Shown here: positions 9,028 to 17,899 of the stretch, in pieces
Numbering within the stretch: the first letter of the stretch is position 1
Layout: each line of letters opens with the position of its first letter
NCBI RefSeq assembly: GCF_001274785.1
Contig: NZ_LHPI01000001.1
Coordinates: forward strand, 496,001-560,000
Source: Vibrio hepatarius
GTDB taxonomy: Bacteria > Pseudomonadota > Gammaproteobacteria > Enterobacterales > Vibrionaceae
Direction: 5' to 3'
DNA: 64,000 nucleotides
The notes under the pieces: model-generated
The model's database searches: none
Seen by the model: only the letters and a program-made list of their open reading frames with translations
Told to the model about the DNA's origin: nothing
Position numbers and translations under genes: made by a program

Positions 9028-9412
9028 TGTCGAACCCCTATAAATATAATTTTTATTTCAGGGATATTCTTGAATTAATCAGAAGCAGACTGTAGTGAAG
9101 AAAAAATGCATTTACTGGAGGATTGTAACTGCCTAATCGCAATGTGATTTAGATCGTCTGCTGGGTAAAACTAACTGCATATCTGATGCATTATGATGAA
9201 CCTTGTCATTCATAGATCCTCTGCGCTAGTCACTAGATATACGGGTGTTTATGGGCTTTTGTTCGTTAAAGTGAGAACTGGATAATTGATGCGTTAACTG
9301 GATTTTTGTAACCTTAAAATGGAAGTGTGATTTTGCTCAATAGCGATATGCGGCTTTCGGGTGTATATCTATAGTCAATAGCATCATTGATGCATATATA
9401 GAGTGTGAGAGA
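9028..9412. promoter_or_regulatory. Divergent PTS/AraC promoter region with CRP-like sites
   Basis: This 385-bp gap separates the minus-strand permease from the plus-strand AraC gene and contains no coding frame. Two TGTGA-N6-TC elements are visible at 9143-9158 (TGTGATTTAGATCGTC) and 9326-9341 (TGTGATTTTGCTCAAT), consistent with catabolite control. The TGATGCAT-containing sequences near 9183 and 9385 could be AraC-type half sites, but this is speculation. Confidence 0.4.
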
Positions 9413-10255
9413 ATGATTTTCCATGATTTAATTTCCGCAGTATTAAATGAACGCGAACCATTTCATAATATTTGGTTTGCTGGAGATTTTCATACACCGC
9501 CTGAATTTAGTTATCAGGTTAATTTCCCTCGTTTAGAGTTGGTGCTTTATGGGGAATATATTAATGAGATGGAAAGTCATGACCGAAAAGTCACGAATAT
9601 TGTCGCTAAAAAAGGGGATGCGATATTTATTCCACCAAACTGTTGGAATAAACCAGACTGGGATAGCGACTGCTCTGTGTTAAGCATTCTGTTTGGGCGT
9701 CGTCAGCTTGGTTTGAGCTTTGTCAGCAAACGCAAAGGTGAAGCAAACTTCTACGACATCCAAAAGCACAGCATTCAGACTCGTTCAGGTTTTGCTATTG
9801 ATAACATTTTGGAAGCGCTCAGCTCGTTAGCGCGCGAAAATACCAAAAAGCCGATGGATGAGTTGCTACTACAAGCCTTGTTGCAGTACGCAAAAACCAT
9901 GTTGGATGCGCCTGTCGAGCAGCAATCACAGAACCGCGTTCAAGACCTGTATCAGGGGATTTGTATTTATATTCAAGAGAACTTTCACCGACCAATTACC
10001 CGCGACAGCATCGCGTCACGGTTTAGCATTTCGTCTAATCATTTGTCACGCCTTTTCCGCCAGCAAGGGCATATGACGTTGGCGGACTACATCACTTGGG
10101 TAAGAGTCGACCGCGCCAAGTTTATGTTGAAGAAGTACAACTTCAAACTCAATGACGTGTCAGTACGATGCGGTTTTAAGGATGTGAACTACTTCTGTCG
10201 CGTATTTAAAAGTCGCACTGGCAGAACGCCAACAGAGTACCGTGGTTCAATCTAA
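9413..10255 (+). CDS. AraC-family transcriptional regulator of the PTS island
   Basis: DNA-binding activator of 280 residues. The N-terminal half is cupin-like (about residues 20-160). The C-terminal 100 residues carry two helix-turn-helix motifs of the AraC/XylS type, with ASRFSISSNHLSRLFRQQG as the first and the DVSVRCGFKDVNYFCRVFK signature as the second. It is transcribed away from the IIA-IIB-IIC/manA operon and sits in the middle of the island, as VC1825 does in V. cholerae, where the equivalent gene is reported to control mannose uptake. Effector and exact targets here are inferred. Confidence 0.9.
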   Translation: MIFHDLISAVLNEREPFHNIWFAGDFHTPPEFSYQVNFPRLELVLYGEYINEMESHDRKVTNIVAKKGDAIFIPPNCWNKPDWDSDCSVLSILFGRRQLGLSFVSKRKGEANFYDIQKHSIQTRSGFAIDNILEALSSLARENTKKPMDELLLQALLQYAKTMLDAPVEQQSQNRVQDLYQGICIYIQENFHRPITRDSIASRFSISSNHLSRLFRQQGHMTLADYITWVRVDRAKFMLKKYNFKLNDVSVRCGFKDVNYFCRVFKSRTGRTPTEYRGSI

Positions 10256-10277
10256 GTAGATTGCTACGAGGGAGTTG

Positions 10278-11075
10278 TTAGGCGAGCAGTCTTGACATGG
10301 CGTACATCAGCAGTGCTTGTAAGTCGACGCTGCTTTTTGTTAGCAGTAATCGCTCGGCCATTTGATCCGTAAGTAGATTTCTAGTCAGGTTAGTTGCCGC
10401 GATGATTTGTTCACGTGTTGGTTTATCTGGCATCACCAGTGCTATTGCCAGGTGAACGTCTCCCATCTTTGACGCCCAATCGACGGGCTGTTCGTTAGCA
10501 ATGACGGCAACAGAAATGTGGTCCACTCCCGCAAACATCACGTGAGGTAGGGCAATGCCCGGAGCCACGCAGGTAGAGGAACGTTCCTCTCTTTTGATGA
10601 AAGCCAAGATGAGTTCGTCGGGGTAAATTGGATGGATGAGTTGAGCGAGCCCTTTTAAACATTCAAATTTGGTCAGTTCGGTATGGGCTTTGGCGTAATG
10701 CCATTTGATCTCACAAGGCGGGCAGATTTGTGGCAAACGCTCTGCTAATTGGCTCGAAAACTCGTAGTTGATATGAGAACCAACCACAGTAAAGTGCTCG
10801 GCGATAATGTCTTTAATCACAAAACACGCCAGTTCTGCGTCGATACCAATCGCAGTAATCTGGCATAGGTCGCCTTGGCGTAGCCCGGCCTGAAAAATCG
10901 CTACGGACTTCGTCAGTTCCGCAATACGATTTTGCGTGACGTTTATGATATGCAACGTGCTTTTGAACTTTTTGGCGACGCGATTCAACGGCTGAGCAAT
11001 ATGCGCGCTCGCGTTAGCATCTTCGACAAAAAAGGTGATTTGGTATTCGTTCATCAGCGAGTTCAGTGACGGCAA
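10278..11075 (-). CDS. HPr-like / PTS IIA fusion protein
   Basis: Cytosolic protein of 265 residues with two parts. Residues about 11-95 resemble an HPr fold. His-25 sits where HPr His-15 would be in a gapless alignment, but the usual following Arg and Pro are replaced (HIAQP instead of HTRPA). Residues about 130-260 form a fructose-type IIA domain with the active-site motif APGIALPH (His-178). It would donate phosphate within the island, though whether the HPr-like part is active is doubtful. It is transcribed with the IIB gene 2 nt upstream and converges on the AraC gene 22 nt away. The equivalent gene in V. cholerae is VC1824 by position. Confidence 0.8.
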   Translation of the reverse strand: MPSLNSLMNEYQITFFVEDANASAHIAQPLNRVAKKFKSTLHIINVTQNRIAELTKSVAIFQAGLRQGDLCQITAIGIDAELACFVIKDIIAEHFTVVGSHINYEFSSQLAERLPQICPPCEIKWHYAKAHTELTKFECLKGLAQLIHPIYPDELILAFIKREERSSTCVAPGIALPHVMFAGVDHISVAVIANEQPVDWASKMGDVHLAIALVMPDKPTREQIIAATNLTRNLLTDQMAERLLLTKSSVDLQALLMYAMSRLLA

Positions 11076-11077
11076 TG

Positions 11078-11380
11078 TTAGTTGCGGCAGTGGACGATAA
11101 ACACTTTGTCGACATTCAGCAACACGTCTTCAATTGAGATTTGAATTTTAGCCGTGCCTTCGAATCGGGCAGGTTGTTCGATCTCAATATCCGATACAAT
11201 TAACACACGGTCAGCTTGGGCAATATCGTGGGGCGTGAGTTGATTTTCAATCCCCATTGCACCTTGTGTTTCCACTTTGATTTGTACGTTATATTTTGGT
11301 GCAGCTTTAATTAACGCATCTGCAGCCATATAAGTATGCGCGATGCCTGTAGGGCACGCTGTCACCGCTACGATTCTCAT
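11078..11380 (-). CDS. PTS fructose-family IIB protein
   Basis: Single-domain EIIB of 100 residues with the active Cys-9 in the motif TACPTGIAHTYMAA, followed by the typical IKVETQGAMG stretch. Stand-alone IIB proteins of this type (FrwB/FrvB-like) supply phosphate to a permease lacking or duplicating this domain. It is the first gene of a two-gene minus-strand operon with the HPr-like/IIA gene. It is divergent from the IIA-IIC-IIB permease at 11650, with a 269-bp intergenic region between them. Confidence 0.9.
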   Translation of the reverse strand: MRIVAVTACPTGIAHTYMAADALIKAAPKYNVQIKVETQGAMGIENQLTPHDIAQADRVLIVSDIEIEQPARFEGTAKIQISIEDVLLNVDKVFIVHCRN

Positions 11381-11649
11381 CTTCTATCCACATTGTTTTT
11401 TTGTGGATATTAGCACAGCGCTCGCCAATTGAATCTAACCGAGCTCGAATTAACGCAAGAGCTCTATCACAGTTTAAATCTCATGTTACATTAATCCAGT
11501 TAATGCACTTTTAGTCCTATATCTCGTAGAGTGACCACTGGTTAATCTATGTCCACTTAGAATGAGCAGGAACGCATTCGAGTCAGGGGATTCTGTATCT
11601 CAAACTCACTTGGGTATATATTCGAGCGTGAATATTGGAAGGTAAAACA

Positions 11650-13521
11650 ATGGACATCACAAACCTGATTGAGTTAGATACGATCTGCCTAGATTTGAAA
11701 GCTCAAACCAAACAAGAAGCGCTCGAAGAACTGACCCAAATGTTAGACGCGGCGGGTAAGCTCAACAATCCCAGCCAGTTCTTGGTCGATATCTGGAAAC
11801 GTGAAGAGATAGGTAACACCGGTTTTGATGATGGTATTGCCATTCCACATGCCAAAAGTGATGCAGTTGCCAAACCTGCTGTCGCGGTCGGGATTAGCCG
11901 TAACGGGATCGATTATGGCGCTGAGGACGGTGAGTTGTCTGATGTCTTCTTTATGTTGGCATCACCCGATGGGGACGACAACCAGCACATTGAAGTCTTG
12001 GCACAAATCTCCACTAAAATCATCGAAGACGGCTTTGTTGAAAAGCTAAAAGCAGCGCAATCACGCGAAGATGCGCTTGAAATGCTAACCGATATTCAGT
12101 CCCAGCCAGATGAGTTTCTATCCACCTCGTTAGAATTCTCCGCTGAGCCATTAAGCCCTTGGGCACAAAAGCTTAGTAGAATCAAAGAACACCTGTTGTT
12201 TGGCACCTCCCATATGATTCCCTTTATCGTCGCGGGTGGCGTGTTGCTGTCGTTGTCGGTGATGATTTCTGGCCATGGTGGTGTTCCACAAGATGGGGTA
12301 CTTGCAGATATCGCACAAATGGGTATCGCGGGGCTGACGCTATTTACGGCGGTTCTTGGTGGCTATATTGCTTATTCGATCGCAGACAAACCTGGGCTTG
12401 CACCTGGCATGATAGGTTCTTGGATTGCGGTCAGCCATTACAATACCGGCTTCCTCGGGGCGATTGTGGTGGGCTTCTTTGCGGGTTTTGTGGTGTGGCT
12501 TTTAAAGAAGATTCAATTGCCAGACAGCATGAGTTCACTTGGCTCAATCTTCATTTACCCGCTAGTGGGTACGTTTGTGACTTGCGGAGCGGTAATGTGG
12601 GTGATTGGCGCGCCAATTGCCAGTGCAATGACAACCATGAACGAGGTGCTAACAGGCATGGCGGGCTCGGGTAAAGTGATGCTTGGTACCGTGCTTGGCG
12701 CGATGACAGCTTTCGATATGGGCGGTCCAATCAACAAAGTGGCGACTTTGTTTGCACAAACGCAAGTCAATACTCAGCCGTGGTTAATGGGCGGTGTCGG
12801 AATCGCAATATGTACGCCGCCGTTGGGTATGGCGTTGGCGACGTTCTTAGCGCCGAGCAAATTTAAACGAGATGAACGTGAAGCGGGTAAAGCAGCGGGC
12901 ATTATGGGAATGATAGGAATCAGCGAAGGGGCAATCCCTTTTGCAACCGGAGACCCTGCTCGGGTATTACCTGCTATTGTCGCAGGCGGCATTGTCGGAA
13001 ATGTGATTGGGTTTATGTTCCACGTAATGAACCATGCGCCTTGGGGCGGTTGGATTGTGCTACCTGTGGTCGATGGCAAAATCGGTTATATCGTCGGTAC
13101 GATTGCCGGCTCTCTCACCACGGCACTCATTGCTATCGCGCTAAAGAAAACCGTCACCGAAGACGACAACTATCCTCGTCACTCTCAAGGCTACGGCTCT
13201 GTAGTCGGGGAAGGAGAGGCAGACATATTGGCAGTCACCTCATGTCCATCGGGTGTCGCGCACACCTTCTTGGCGGCGAAGTCGTTAGAGAAAGCCGCGT
13301 GCGCTCTCGGTATTAAGATTAAGGTTGAAACGCAAGGAGCGAACGGAGTGATCAACCGAATCACAGACAAGGACATCGAAAAAGCGCGATTTGTTATTTT
13401 CGCTCACGATGTCGCGATTAAAGAGCCAGAACGTTTTAGAAAGATCAAAGTACTCGACGTGAGCACTAAAGACGCGATGTTTAACGCCGCTGCGCTACTG
13501 CATTCAAAGAAGATTCATTGA
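11650..13521 (+). CDS. PTS fructose-family permease, IIA-IIC-IIB
   Basis: Permease of 623 residues with the unusual order IIA (1-150, His-67 in GIAIPHAKS), IIC (about 175-500, GAMTAFDMGGPINK and GISEGAIPFATGDP) and IIB (about 520-623, Cys-532 in TSCPSGVAHTF). The frame is open from a TTG at 11635, but the GGAAGG ribosome-binding site at 11637-11642 lies 7 nt before the ATG at 11650, so the ATG is preferred. The IIC-IIB part closely resembles the separate permease at 3730-5133, with long shared stretches such as NKVATLFAQTQVxTQPWLMG, so one probably arose from the other by gaining or losing IIA. Substrate unknown. Confidence 0.92.
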   Translation: MDITNLIELDTICLDLKAQTKQEALEELTQMLDAAGKLNNPSQFLVDIWKREEIGNTGFDDGIAIPHAKSDAVAKPAVAVGISRNGIDYGAEDGELSDVFFMLASPDGDDNQHIEVLAQISTKIIEDGFVEKLKAAQSREDALEMLTDIQSQPDEFLSTSLEFSAEPLSPWAQKLSRIKEHLLFGTSHMIPFIVAGGVLLSLSVMISGHGGVPQDGVLADIAQMGIAGLTLFTAVLGGYIAYSIADKPGLAPGMIGSWIAVSHYNTGFLGAIVVGFFAGFVVWLLKKIQLPDSMSSLGSIFIYPLVGTFVTCGAVMWVIGAPIASAMTTMNEVLTGMAGSGKVMLGTVLGAMTAFDMGGPINKVATLFAQTQVNTQPWLMGGVGIAICTPPLGMALATFLAPSKFKRDEREAGKAAGIMGMIGISEGAIPFATGDPARVLPAIVAGGIVGNVIGFMFHVMNHAPWGGWIVLPVVDGKIGYIVGTIAGSLTTALIAIALKKTVTEDDNYPRHSQGYGSVVGEGEADILAVTSCPSGVAHTFLAAKSLEKAACALGIKIKVETQGANGVINRITDKDIEKARFVIFAHDVAIKEPERFRKIKVLDVSTKDAMFNAAALLHSKKIH

Positions 13522-13545
13522 GCGGGTAGCAGAATATATTCAAGT

Positions 13546-13575
13546 ATAAAAAGAGCCGCTAGTGCGGCTCTTTTT
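13546..13575. terminator. Bidirectional terminator
   Basis: The stem AAGAGCCGC / GCGGCTCTT with loop TAGT is flanked by A-run and T-run on opposite sides. It can stop both the permease transcript and the convergent azurin transcript. Confidence 0.85.
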
Positions 13576-13596
13576 CGTCAATCTAAGTCAGCTCAT

Positions 13597-14049
13597 TTAC
13601 ATGAACTCAAATTTGCCTTTCATCACCGCCCAGTGGCCTGGGAATGAACAGAAGAATGAGTAATCACCGCCAGCCGTCATGTTTTCAGTGCTGAAAGTCA
13701 CGCTGGTACTCTCGCCACCGCCGATCACTTTAGTGTGCGCGTAAACTCGCTCGTCACCCGGTTTTACGTAGTTGTTTTCTACACCAGCAGACATACCTTC
13801 AGTGCCGACAGCTTGCAGGTTTGCGGTATCTGCGATGACAACGTTGTGACCCATTGATTGTGCAGGCAACTTACCTGTGTGGTTAAGCGTCAGAGTCACT
13901 TCTTTACAGGTTGCTGGCACGCTTAACGTTTGTTTAGAAAACTGCATCATGTCGTTGGCATCAATCGACACTTCACACTCTGCATTTGCTTGCGCGCCGA
14001 AACTCACTCCAACCAGAGCAAACGTTGCTGCTAATAAACGTAAAGACAT
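13597..14049 (-). CDS. azu: Azurin (periplasmic blue copper protein)
   Basis: Cupredoxin of 150 residues with a signal peptide (about residues 1-23, cleavage after AQANA). The type-1 copper ligands are visible: His in QSMGHNVVI and the C-terminal Cys-His-Met set in FFCSFPGHWAVMKG. The mature protein starts AECEVSIDANDMMQF, typical of azurins, and its first Cys pairs with the one in PATCKEV. It shuttles electrons in the periplasm. The neighbouring peroxide-defence genes hint at a role in oxidative or copper stress. A Fur-like sequence lies 50-65 bp upstream. Confidence 0.95.
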   Translation of the reverse strand: MSLRLLAATFALVGVSFGAQANAECEVSIDANDMMQFSKQTLSVPATCKEVTLTLNHTGKLPAQSMGHNVVIADTANLQAVGTEGMSAGVENNYVKPGDERVYAHTKVIGGGESTSVTFSTENMTAGGDYSFFCSFPGHWAVMKGKFEFM

Positions 14050-14099
14050 ATCACTTTCTCCATTTTATGTTTTGGGCTTACTGGACCAGTCTGATCCAA

Positions 14100-14114
14100 T
14101 GGTTCTCATTATCA
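14100..14114. promoter_or_regulatory. Fur-like box upstream of azurin
   Basis: TGGTTCTCATTATCA reads on the minus strand as TGATAATGAGAACCA. This matches 11 of 14 informative positions of the 7-1-7 Fur consensus TGATAATnATTATCA and sits in the expected promoter position. A single weak match, inferred only. Confidence 0.35.
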
Positions 14115-14270
14115 TCCTATTAAGATGTTGAAAATGTGCTTCAATCGATAAATTGACGTTTTGTTGTGCTATTACGTAGTGAGTCTCGGTATTGATCACT
14201 ACCTCTTAGTGTTGCGGGATCTGTGCGTCATTTTCGAGTTAAGGGCTGAGTACGATTGCGAATGAGTTAT

Positions 14271-14302
14271 AAAAAAAGCCAGCAGGTTTGATGCTGCTGG
14301 CT
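14271..14302 (-). terminator. Terminator of ahpF
   Basis: The stem AGCCAGCAG / CTGCTGGCT is preceded on the + strand by seven A, making a U-tailed hairpin for minus-strand transcription, about 120 nt past the ahpF stop codon. The stretch 14303-14421 contains only a further small hairpin near 14365-14387. Confidence 0.8.
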
Positions 14303-14421
14303 TGCTCTCTTGGGCTTCTAGTGTAAGTGCCTCTCTAGTCACGAAGTTCTATTGCGGCGTCCCGATAACCGCTTACTGTCGCGGTTACGCCGTTTGCTTC
14401 GTGTACCAGATGAATGCACCG

Positions 14422-15990
14422 TTATCCTTGCTTACGGATGAGGTAATCAAACGCGCCTAAGCTTGCTTTTGCACCTTCACCCATTGCGATGATGATCTGT
14501 TTGTAAGGAACGGTTGTCGCGTCACCTGCTGCAAATACACCTTCAAGGCTAGTTTCACCGTGGCTACCTACTTCAATCTCGCCACGTGGTGATAAGTTCA
14601 CTTCTGAATCTTTTAACCACTCAGTGTTTGGTACCAAACCAATCTGAACAAAGATACCTGACAGTTCAAGCTGTTTGATTTCATCGGTATTGCGGTCTTT
14701 GTATTTCAGACCGGTTACACGTTTGCCATCGCCCACAACTTCTGTGGTTTGCGCCATGGTAATGATGTCGATGTTTGGTAACGAGTTTGCTTTGTTGATC
14801 AGCACTTGGTCTGCGCGCAATACGTCTGCAAACTCCAGTACCGTTACGTGCTCAACAATACCGGCTAGGTCGATGGCTGCTTCGATACCTGAGTTACCAC
14901 CACCGATCACCGCGGTTTTCTTGCCTTTAAACAATGGACCGTCACAGTGAGGGCAGTACGCCACGCCTTTGTTGCGATATTCCTGTTCACCTGGGACGTT
15001 CATTTCACGCCAGCGAGCACCTGGGCTCAAGATAACGCTTTGGCTCTTCAATGTTGCGCCGCTTGCAAGTTGAACGTGGATTAGTCCATCTTCAGTGTGC
15101 GCTGCGCCCATGATTTTTTCTGCTTGCTGCTCTGTGACAACGTCAACGTCGTACTCTTTCAGGTGCTCGCCTAGGTCTGCTGCTAGCTTAGGACCTTCGG
15201 TGCGTTTGACTGAAATAAAGTTTTCGATAGCCATAGTGTCCATCACTTGACCACCAAAGCGCTTTGCCACCACACCTGTGCGAATGCCTTTACGTGCTGC
15301 ATATAGAGCCGCTGCGCTACCACCGGGACCACCACCCACAACAAGTACGTCGTATGGGTCTTTTTCGTCCAGTGCTTTCGCTGCTTTCTCGCTTGCGCTG
15401 TCGTCGACTTTGTTAAGGATTTCGGTTAACGACACACGGCCTTGGCCGAATAATTCACCATTAACAAACACGCTTGGTACCGCCATAATATCGCGCTGTT
15501 TCACTTCGTCTTGGAACAGTGCGCCGTCGATCATGGTCGCTTTAATTTTCGGGTTGATCGCTGCCATCATATTGAACGCTTGTACAACGTCAGGACAGTT
15601 TTGACATGACAGAGAAATAAAGATCTCGACGTCTAGTTCTTTGTCTAGTGCTGCGATTTGCTCAATAACTTCTGGCTCAAGCTTGATTGGGTGACCGCCT
15701 GAGTGGAGGAGTGCAAGAACCAACGAAGTAAACTCGTGTCCCATTGGCAAGCCAGCAAATCTAAGCGCTGTGCTCTTACTTGGGTTAGACACCGTCATTA
15801 CTGGTTTGCGCTCACTCGCTGAGTCATCACGAACCACGGTAATAAAGTCACTCAGCTCCGCAATTTGATTGGCAAGCGATAGGATGTCATTTGACGCTTT
15901 GCTTTCATCTAGGCTAACCACTAGACGAACATCTTCTTTTACGTTGGCTAGATATTGTTTTAGTTGTTGTTGAATAGCTTGGTCTAGCAT
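14422..15990 (-). CDS. ahpF: Alkyl hydroperoxide reductase subunit F
   Basis: NADH:peroxiredoxin oxidoreductase of 522 residues that re-reduces AhpC. An N-terminal tandem thioredoxin-fold module with the CxxC in [11 protein letters not shown] is followed by a thioredoxin-reductase-like flavoprotein domain. That domain has the FAD motif [17 protein letters not shown], the redox CxxC in [12 protein letters not shown], the NAD motif [10 protein letters not shown] and the FAD-binding [10 protein letters not shown]. An upstream in-frame ATG at 15999 is open, but the AAGG ribosome-binding site lies directly against it. The ATG at 15990 has proper spacing and gives the usual MLDQ N-terminus. It lies 146 nt after ahpC on the same strand. 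Confidence 0.96.
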   Translation of the reverse strand: MLDQAIQQQLKQYLANVKEDVRLVVSLDESKASNDILSLANQIAELSDFITVVRDDSASERKPVMTVSNPSKSTALRFAGLPMGHEFTSLVLALLHSGGHPIKLEPEVIEQIAALDKELDVEIFISLSCQNCPDVVQAFNMMAAINPKIKATMIDGALFQDEVKQRDIMAVPSVFVNGELFGQGRVSLTEILNKVDDSASEKAAKALDEKDPYDVLVVGGGPGGSAAALYAARKGIRTGVVAKRFGGQVMDTMAIENFISVKRTEGPKLAADLGEHLKEYDVDVVTEQQAEKIMGAAHTEDGLIHVQLASGATLKSQSVILSPGARWREMNVPGEQEYRNKGVAYCPHCDGPLFKGKKTAVIGGGNSGIEAAIDLAGIVEHVTVLEFADVLRADQVLINKANSLPNIDIITMAQTTEVVGDGKRVTGLKYKDRNTDEIKQLELSGIFVQIGLVPNTEWLKDSEVNLSPRGEIEVGSHGETSLEGVFAAGDATTVPYKQIIIAMGEGAKASLGAFDYLIRKQG

Positions 15991-16036
15991 GTGTTCCATA
16001 CCTTTTAATGATTATGCTGGATAAAAACAATTGAGT

Positions 16037-16089
16037 AGAGAGCAAACTAGGCTGAAGGTCGTCAAGGTATCAGACCTAGAATGCTCTCT
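16037..16089 (-). promoter_or_regulatory. Hairpin between ahpC and ahpF
   Basis: AGAGAGCA pairs with TGCTCTCT, and inside it CTAGG pairs with CCTAG, forming a long interrupted stem. No strong U-run follows. Such intercistronic hairpins often leave ahpC transcript more abundant than ahpF. The role here is inferred. Confidence 0.5.
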
Positions 16090-16136
16090 TAATTAGGTTA
16101 TGGTTCTATCAGTGAACCGTGTTGGCTAATCTTGGA

Positions 16137-16694
16137 TTAGATTTTGCCTACTAGGTCTAGAGAAGGAGCTAGCGTCTCTTCGCCTTCTTTCCATTTAGCT
16201 GGGCAAACTTCGCCTGGGTGAGCGGCAACGTACTGAGCTGCTTTCACTTTGCGTAGTAGGTCTTCTGCGTCACGACCGATACCTTCAGCAGTGATTTCCA
16301 TTGCTTGAATAGTACCTTCTGGGTCGATTAGGAAAGTTGCACGGTCTGCAAGACCTTGACCTTCACGCATTACACCGAAGTTGTTTGTGATGTTGCCAGT
16401 TTGGTCACCAAGCATGTAGTAGTTGATTTTGCCGATAGTCTCAGAGCTATCGTGCCATGCTTTGTGAGTGAAATGAGTGTCAGTTGATACTGAGTACACT
16501 TCAACACCGCGCTTTTGTAGCTCTTCGTAGTGGTCTGCTAGGTCACCAAGCTCTGTAGGACATACGAATGTGAAGTCAGCTGGGTAGAAGAAGAATACAG
16601 CCCATTTACCTAGAACGTCTTGTTCTGTTACTTCAACGAATTCGCCTTGTTTGAATGCAGTTGCGCTAAATGGTTTGATTTTGGTGTTGATCAT
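16137..16694 (-). CDS. ahpC: Alkyl hydroperoxide reductase subunit C (peroxiredoxin)
   Basis: Typical 2-Cys peroxiredoxin of the AhpC/Prx1 class, 185 residues, reducing hydrogen peroxide, organic hydroperoxides and peroxynitrite in the cytosol. The peroxidatic Cys-45 is in [13 protein letters not shown] and the resolving Cys-164 in [10 protein letters not shown]. The C-terminus [10 protein letters not shown] is the conserved tail of the enterobacterial type. It is recycled by AhpF encoded downstream. The AGGAAAG ribosome-binding site precedes the ATG. An OxyR-type operator lies 84-120 bp upstream, fitting peroxide induction. Confidence 0.97.
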   Translation of the reverse strand: MINTKIKPFSATAFKQGEFVEVTEQDVLGKWAVFFFYPADFTFVCPTELGDLADHYEELQKRGVEVYSVSTDTHFTHKAWHDSSETIGKINYYMLGDQTGNITNNFGVMREGQGLADRATFLIDPEGTIQAMEITAEGIGRDAEDLLRKVKAAQYVAAHPGEVCPAKWKEGEETLAPSLDLVGKI

Positions 16695-16777
16695 TTCTTT
16701 ACTTTCCTTTCAGTTGTTTTGGATGAGCAAATCTTGCTGTCGGAAAGTATATTGTCATCTAGCGTAGGCTAAATAAA

Positions 16778-16814
16778 ATCGCTTGTAGCTATCCTATTGA
16801 TAGGTAAATCCGAT
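16778..16814. promoter_or_regulatory. OxyR operator upstream of ahpC
   Basis: The 37-bp element follows the OxyR pattern ATAGnTnnnAnCTAT-N7-ATAGnTnnnAnCTAT. The first half reads ATCGcTtgtAgCTAT (one mismatch), the spacer is exactly 7 bp, and the second half begins ATAGgT. It is weaker at its end (CGAT for CTAT). Position relative to ahpC fits activation. Confidence 0.7.
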
Positions 16815-16819
16815 TTTGG

Positions 16820-17002
16820 TTGATAGGCAAAACTGATGTAGCTCGCGATCAGTCAATAGCTAGATCTGATGAAGCAGAAAACCGTTTGACCGCACAAATG
16901 GCGATTCTGGTTTACTTCACGCATAAAGATGCTGTCACACCAAGCCAAGAAACCATTAAGCGCCATGAGGATAAAATCCTAACGTTCCTCAGCACGCTAT
17001 AA
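16820..17002 (+). pseudogene. Possible gene remnant or small ORF, unknown
   Basis: An open frame of 60 codons begins with TTG at 16820 and ends TAA at 17000-17002. The part from residue 15 onward (SDEAENRLTAQMAILVYFTH and on to LSTL) has amphipathic, protein-like composition, and the first ATG is at 16897. A good terminator follows 50 nt later, as if a real gene once ended here. No convincing ribosome-binding site is seen and I do not recognise the product. The start overlaps the ahpC regulatory region, so a remnant is more likely than a working gene. Confidence 0.3.
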
Positions 17003-17052
17003 GCAGCCGCTGGTTACCGTTAAACAACGGCATAGTTTTCTTGGTGAAACTC

Positions 17053-17086
17053 AAGCCCCAGACTCTAACAGTTTGGGGCTTTCTTT
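17053..17086 (+). terminator. Terminator-like hairpin
   Basis: AAGCCCCA / TGGGGCTT stem with a 13-nt loop and a T-rich tail (TTCTTTG). The only plus-strand frame upstream is the short one ending at 17002. The remaining stretch 17087-17227 is AT-rich promoter DNA for the DJ-1-like gene. Confidence 0.7.
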
Positions 17087-17227
17087 GTCTCGCCAGCCCG
17101 GACTTAAAGGAAGTGTGAAGTCTACGTGCTATAGATTTCAACTTGATAAATTAAAATTGAAATGATGTTTTATTTTTGTGCTAATATAAAGCCAAACTTT
17201 ACTTTATTGAATTGAAGAGGGATTCCC

Positions 17228-17821
17228 ATGCAAAAAACAGTGGCTGTGTTGCTAGCAGATGGCTTTGAAGAAGGTGAAGCGGTGGTGTTTATCGACGTGG
17301 TTCGCCGTAGTGGCATGCAGGTTGATGTATTGGCTTGTAAAGACGATGTGGTAATGAAAACCTACTTCGGCACTCGGATCAGCACGGACTTTACTCTGGC
17401 AGATAAATTCGAACAGGATTACGACGCAGTCATGATGCCAGGTGGACCAGAAGGGACCGACAACCTAACTAGCAATCCAATGGTGATTGAGTTTCTAAAA
17501 CGTCACATTGACGCTGGAAAGTACATTTGCGCGCTTTGTTCATCGCCAGCGAAAGTATTGGGTAAACACGGCTTACTTGAAGGGAAACACTTCACTACCG
17601 GTAGTGGTTTGGAAACGCTTGTCGAGAAAGGGGAGTATTTAGACCGTAAAGTGGTGGTGGACGGTAACTTTATTACTGGCAAAGGGTTGGGCGTGAGCTT
17701 TGATTTCGCACTTACGGTTGCTCAAACTCTTCGTACGGATGACCCCGACCATATTCTTTGGCAAGCGGACCACATTTATTACGAAGGCTGGCCAGAGTCT
17801 GTCGAGCGTATAGAAGCGTAA
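17228..17821 (+). CDS. DJ-1/PfpI family protein
   Basis: Cytosolic protein of 197 residues in the DJ-1/ThiJ/PfpI superfamily. The reactive Cys-104 sits in the nucleophile elbow CALCSSPAKVL, equivalent to AICAAPATVL of YajL. The conserved acidic residues in DGFEEGEA (Glu-14/15) would lower its pKa. Family members act as glyoxalases, deglycases or redox chaperones, but the specific activity is not determinable from sequence. The neighbourhood of ahpCF fits a stress role. A GAAGAGGG ribosome-binding site lies before the ATG. Confidence 0.9.
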   Translation: MQKTVAVLLADGFEEGEAVVFIDVVRRSGMQVDVLACKDDVVMKTYFGTRISTDFTLADKFEQDYDAVMMPGGPEGTDNLTSNPMVIEFLKRHIDAGKYICALCSSPAKVLGKHGLLEGKHFTTGSGLETLVEKGEYLDRKVVVDGNFITGKGLGVSFDFALTVAQTLRTDDPDHILWQADHIYYEGWPESVERIEA

Positions 17822-17854
17822 GCTATCGCTGATTGAGTTTGAAAGCTCGATATG

Positions 17855-17887
17855 TATGTCAGGTTGATATGAGTTCAACCTGACATA
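17855..17887. terminator. Palindromic hairpin between convergent genes
   Basis: A perfect 13-bp stem (TATGTCAGGTTGA / TCAACCTGACATA) with a 7-nt loop lies between the convergent DJ-1-like and iron-binding genes. There is no long T-run, so termination strength is uncertain. Confidence 0.55.
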
Positions 17888-17899
17888 TCTCAAAACAGA

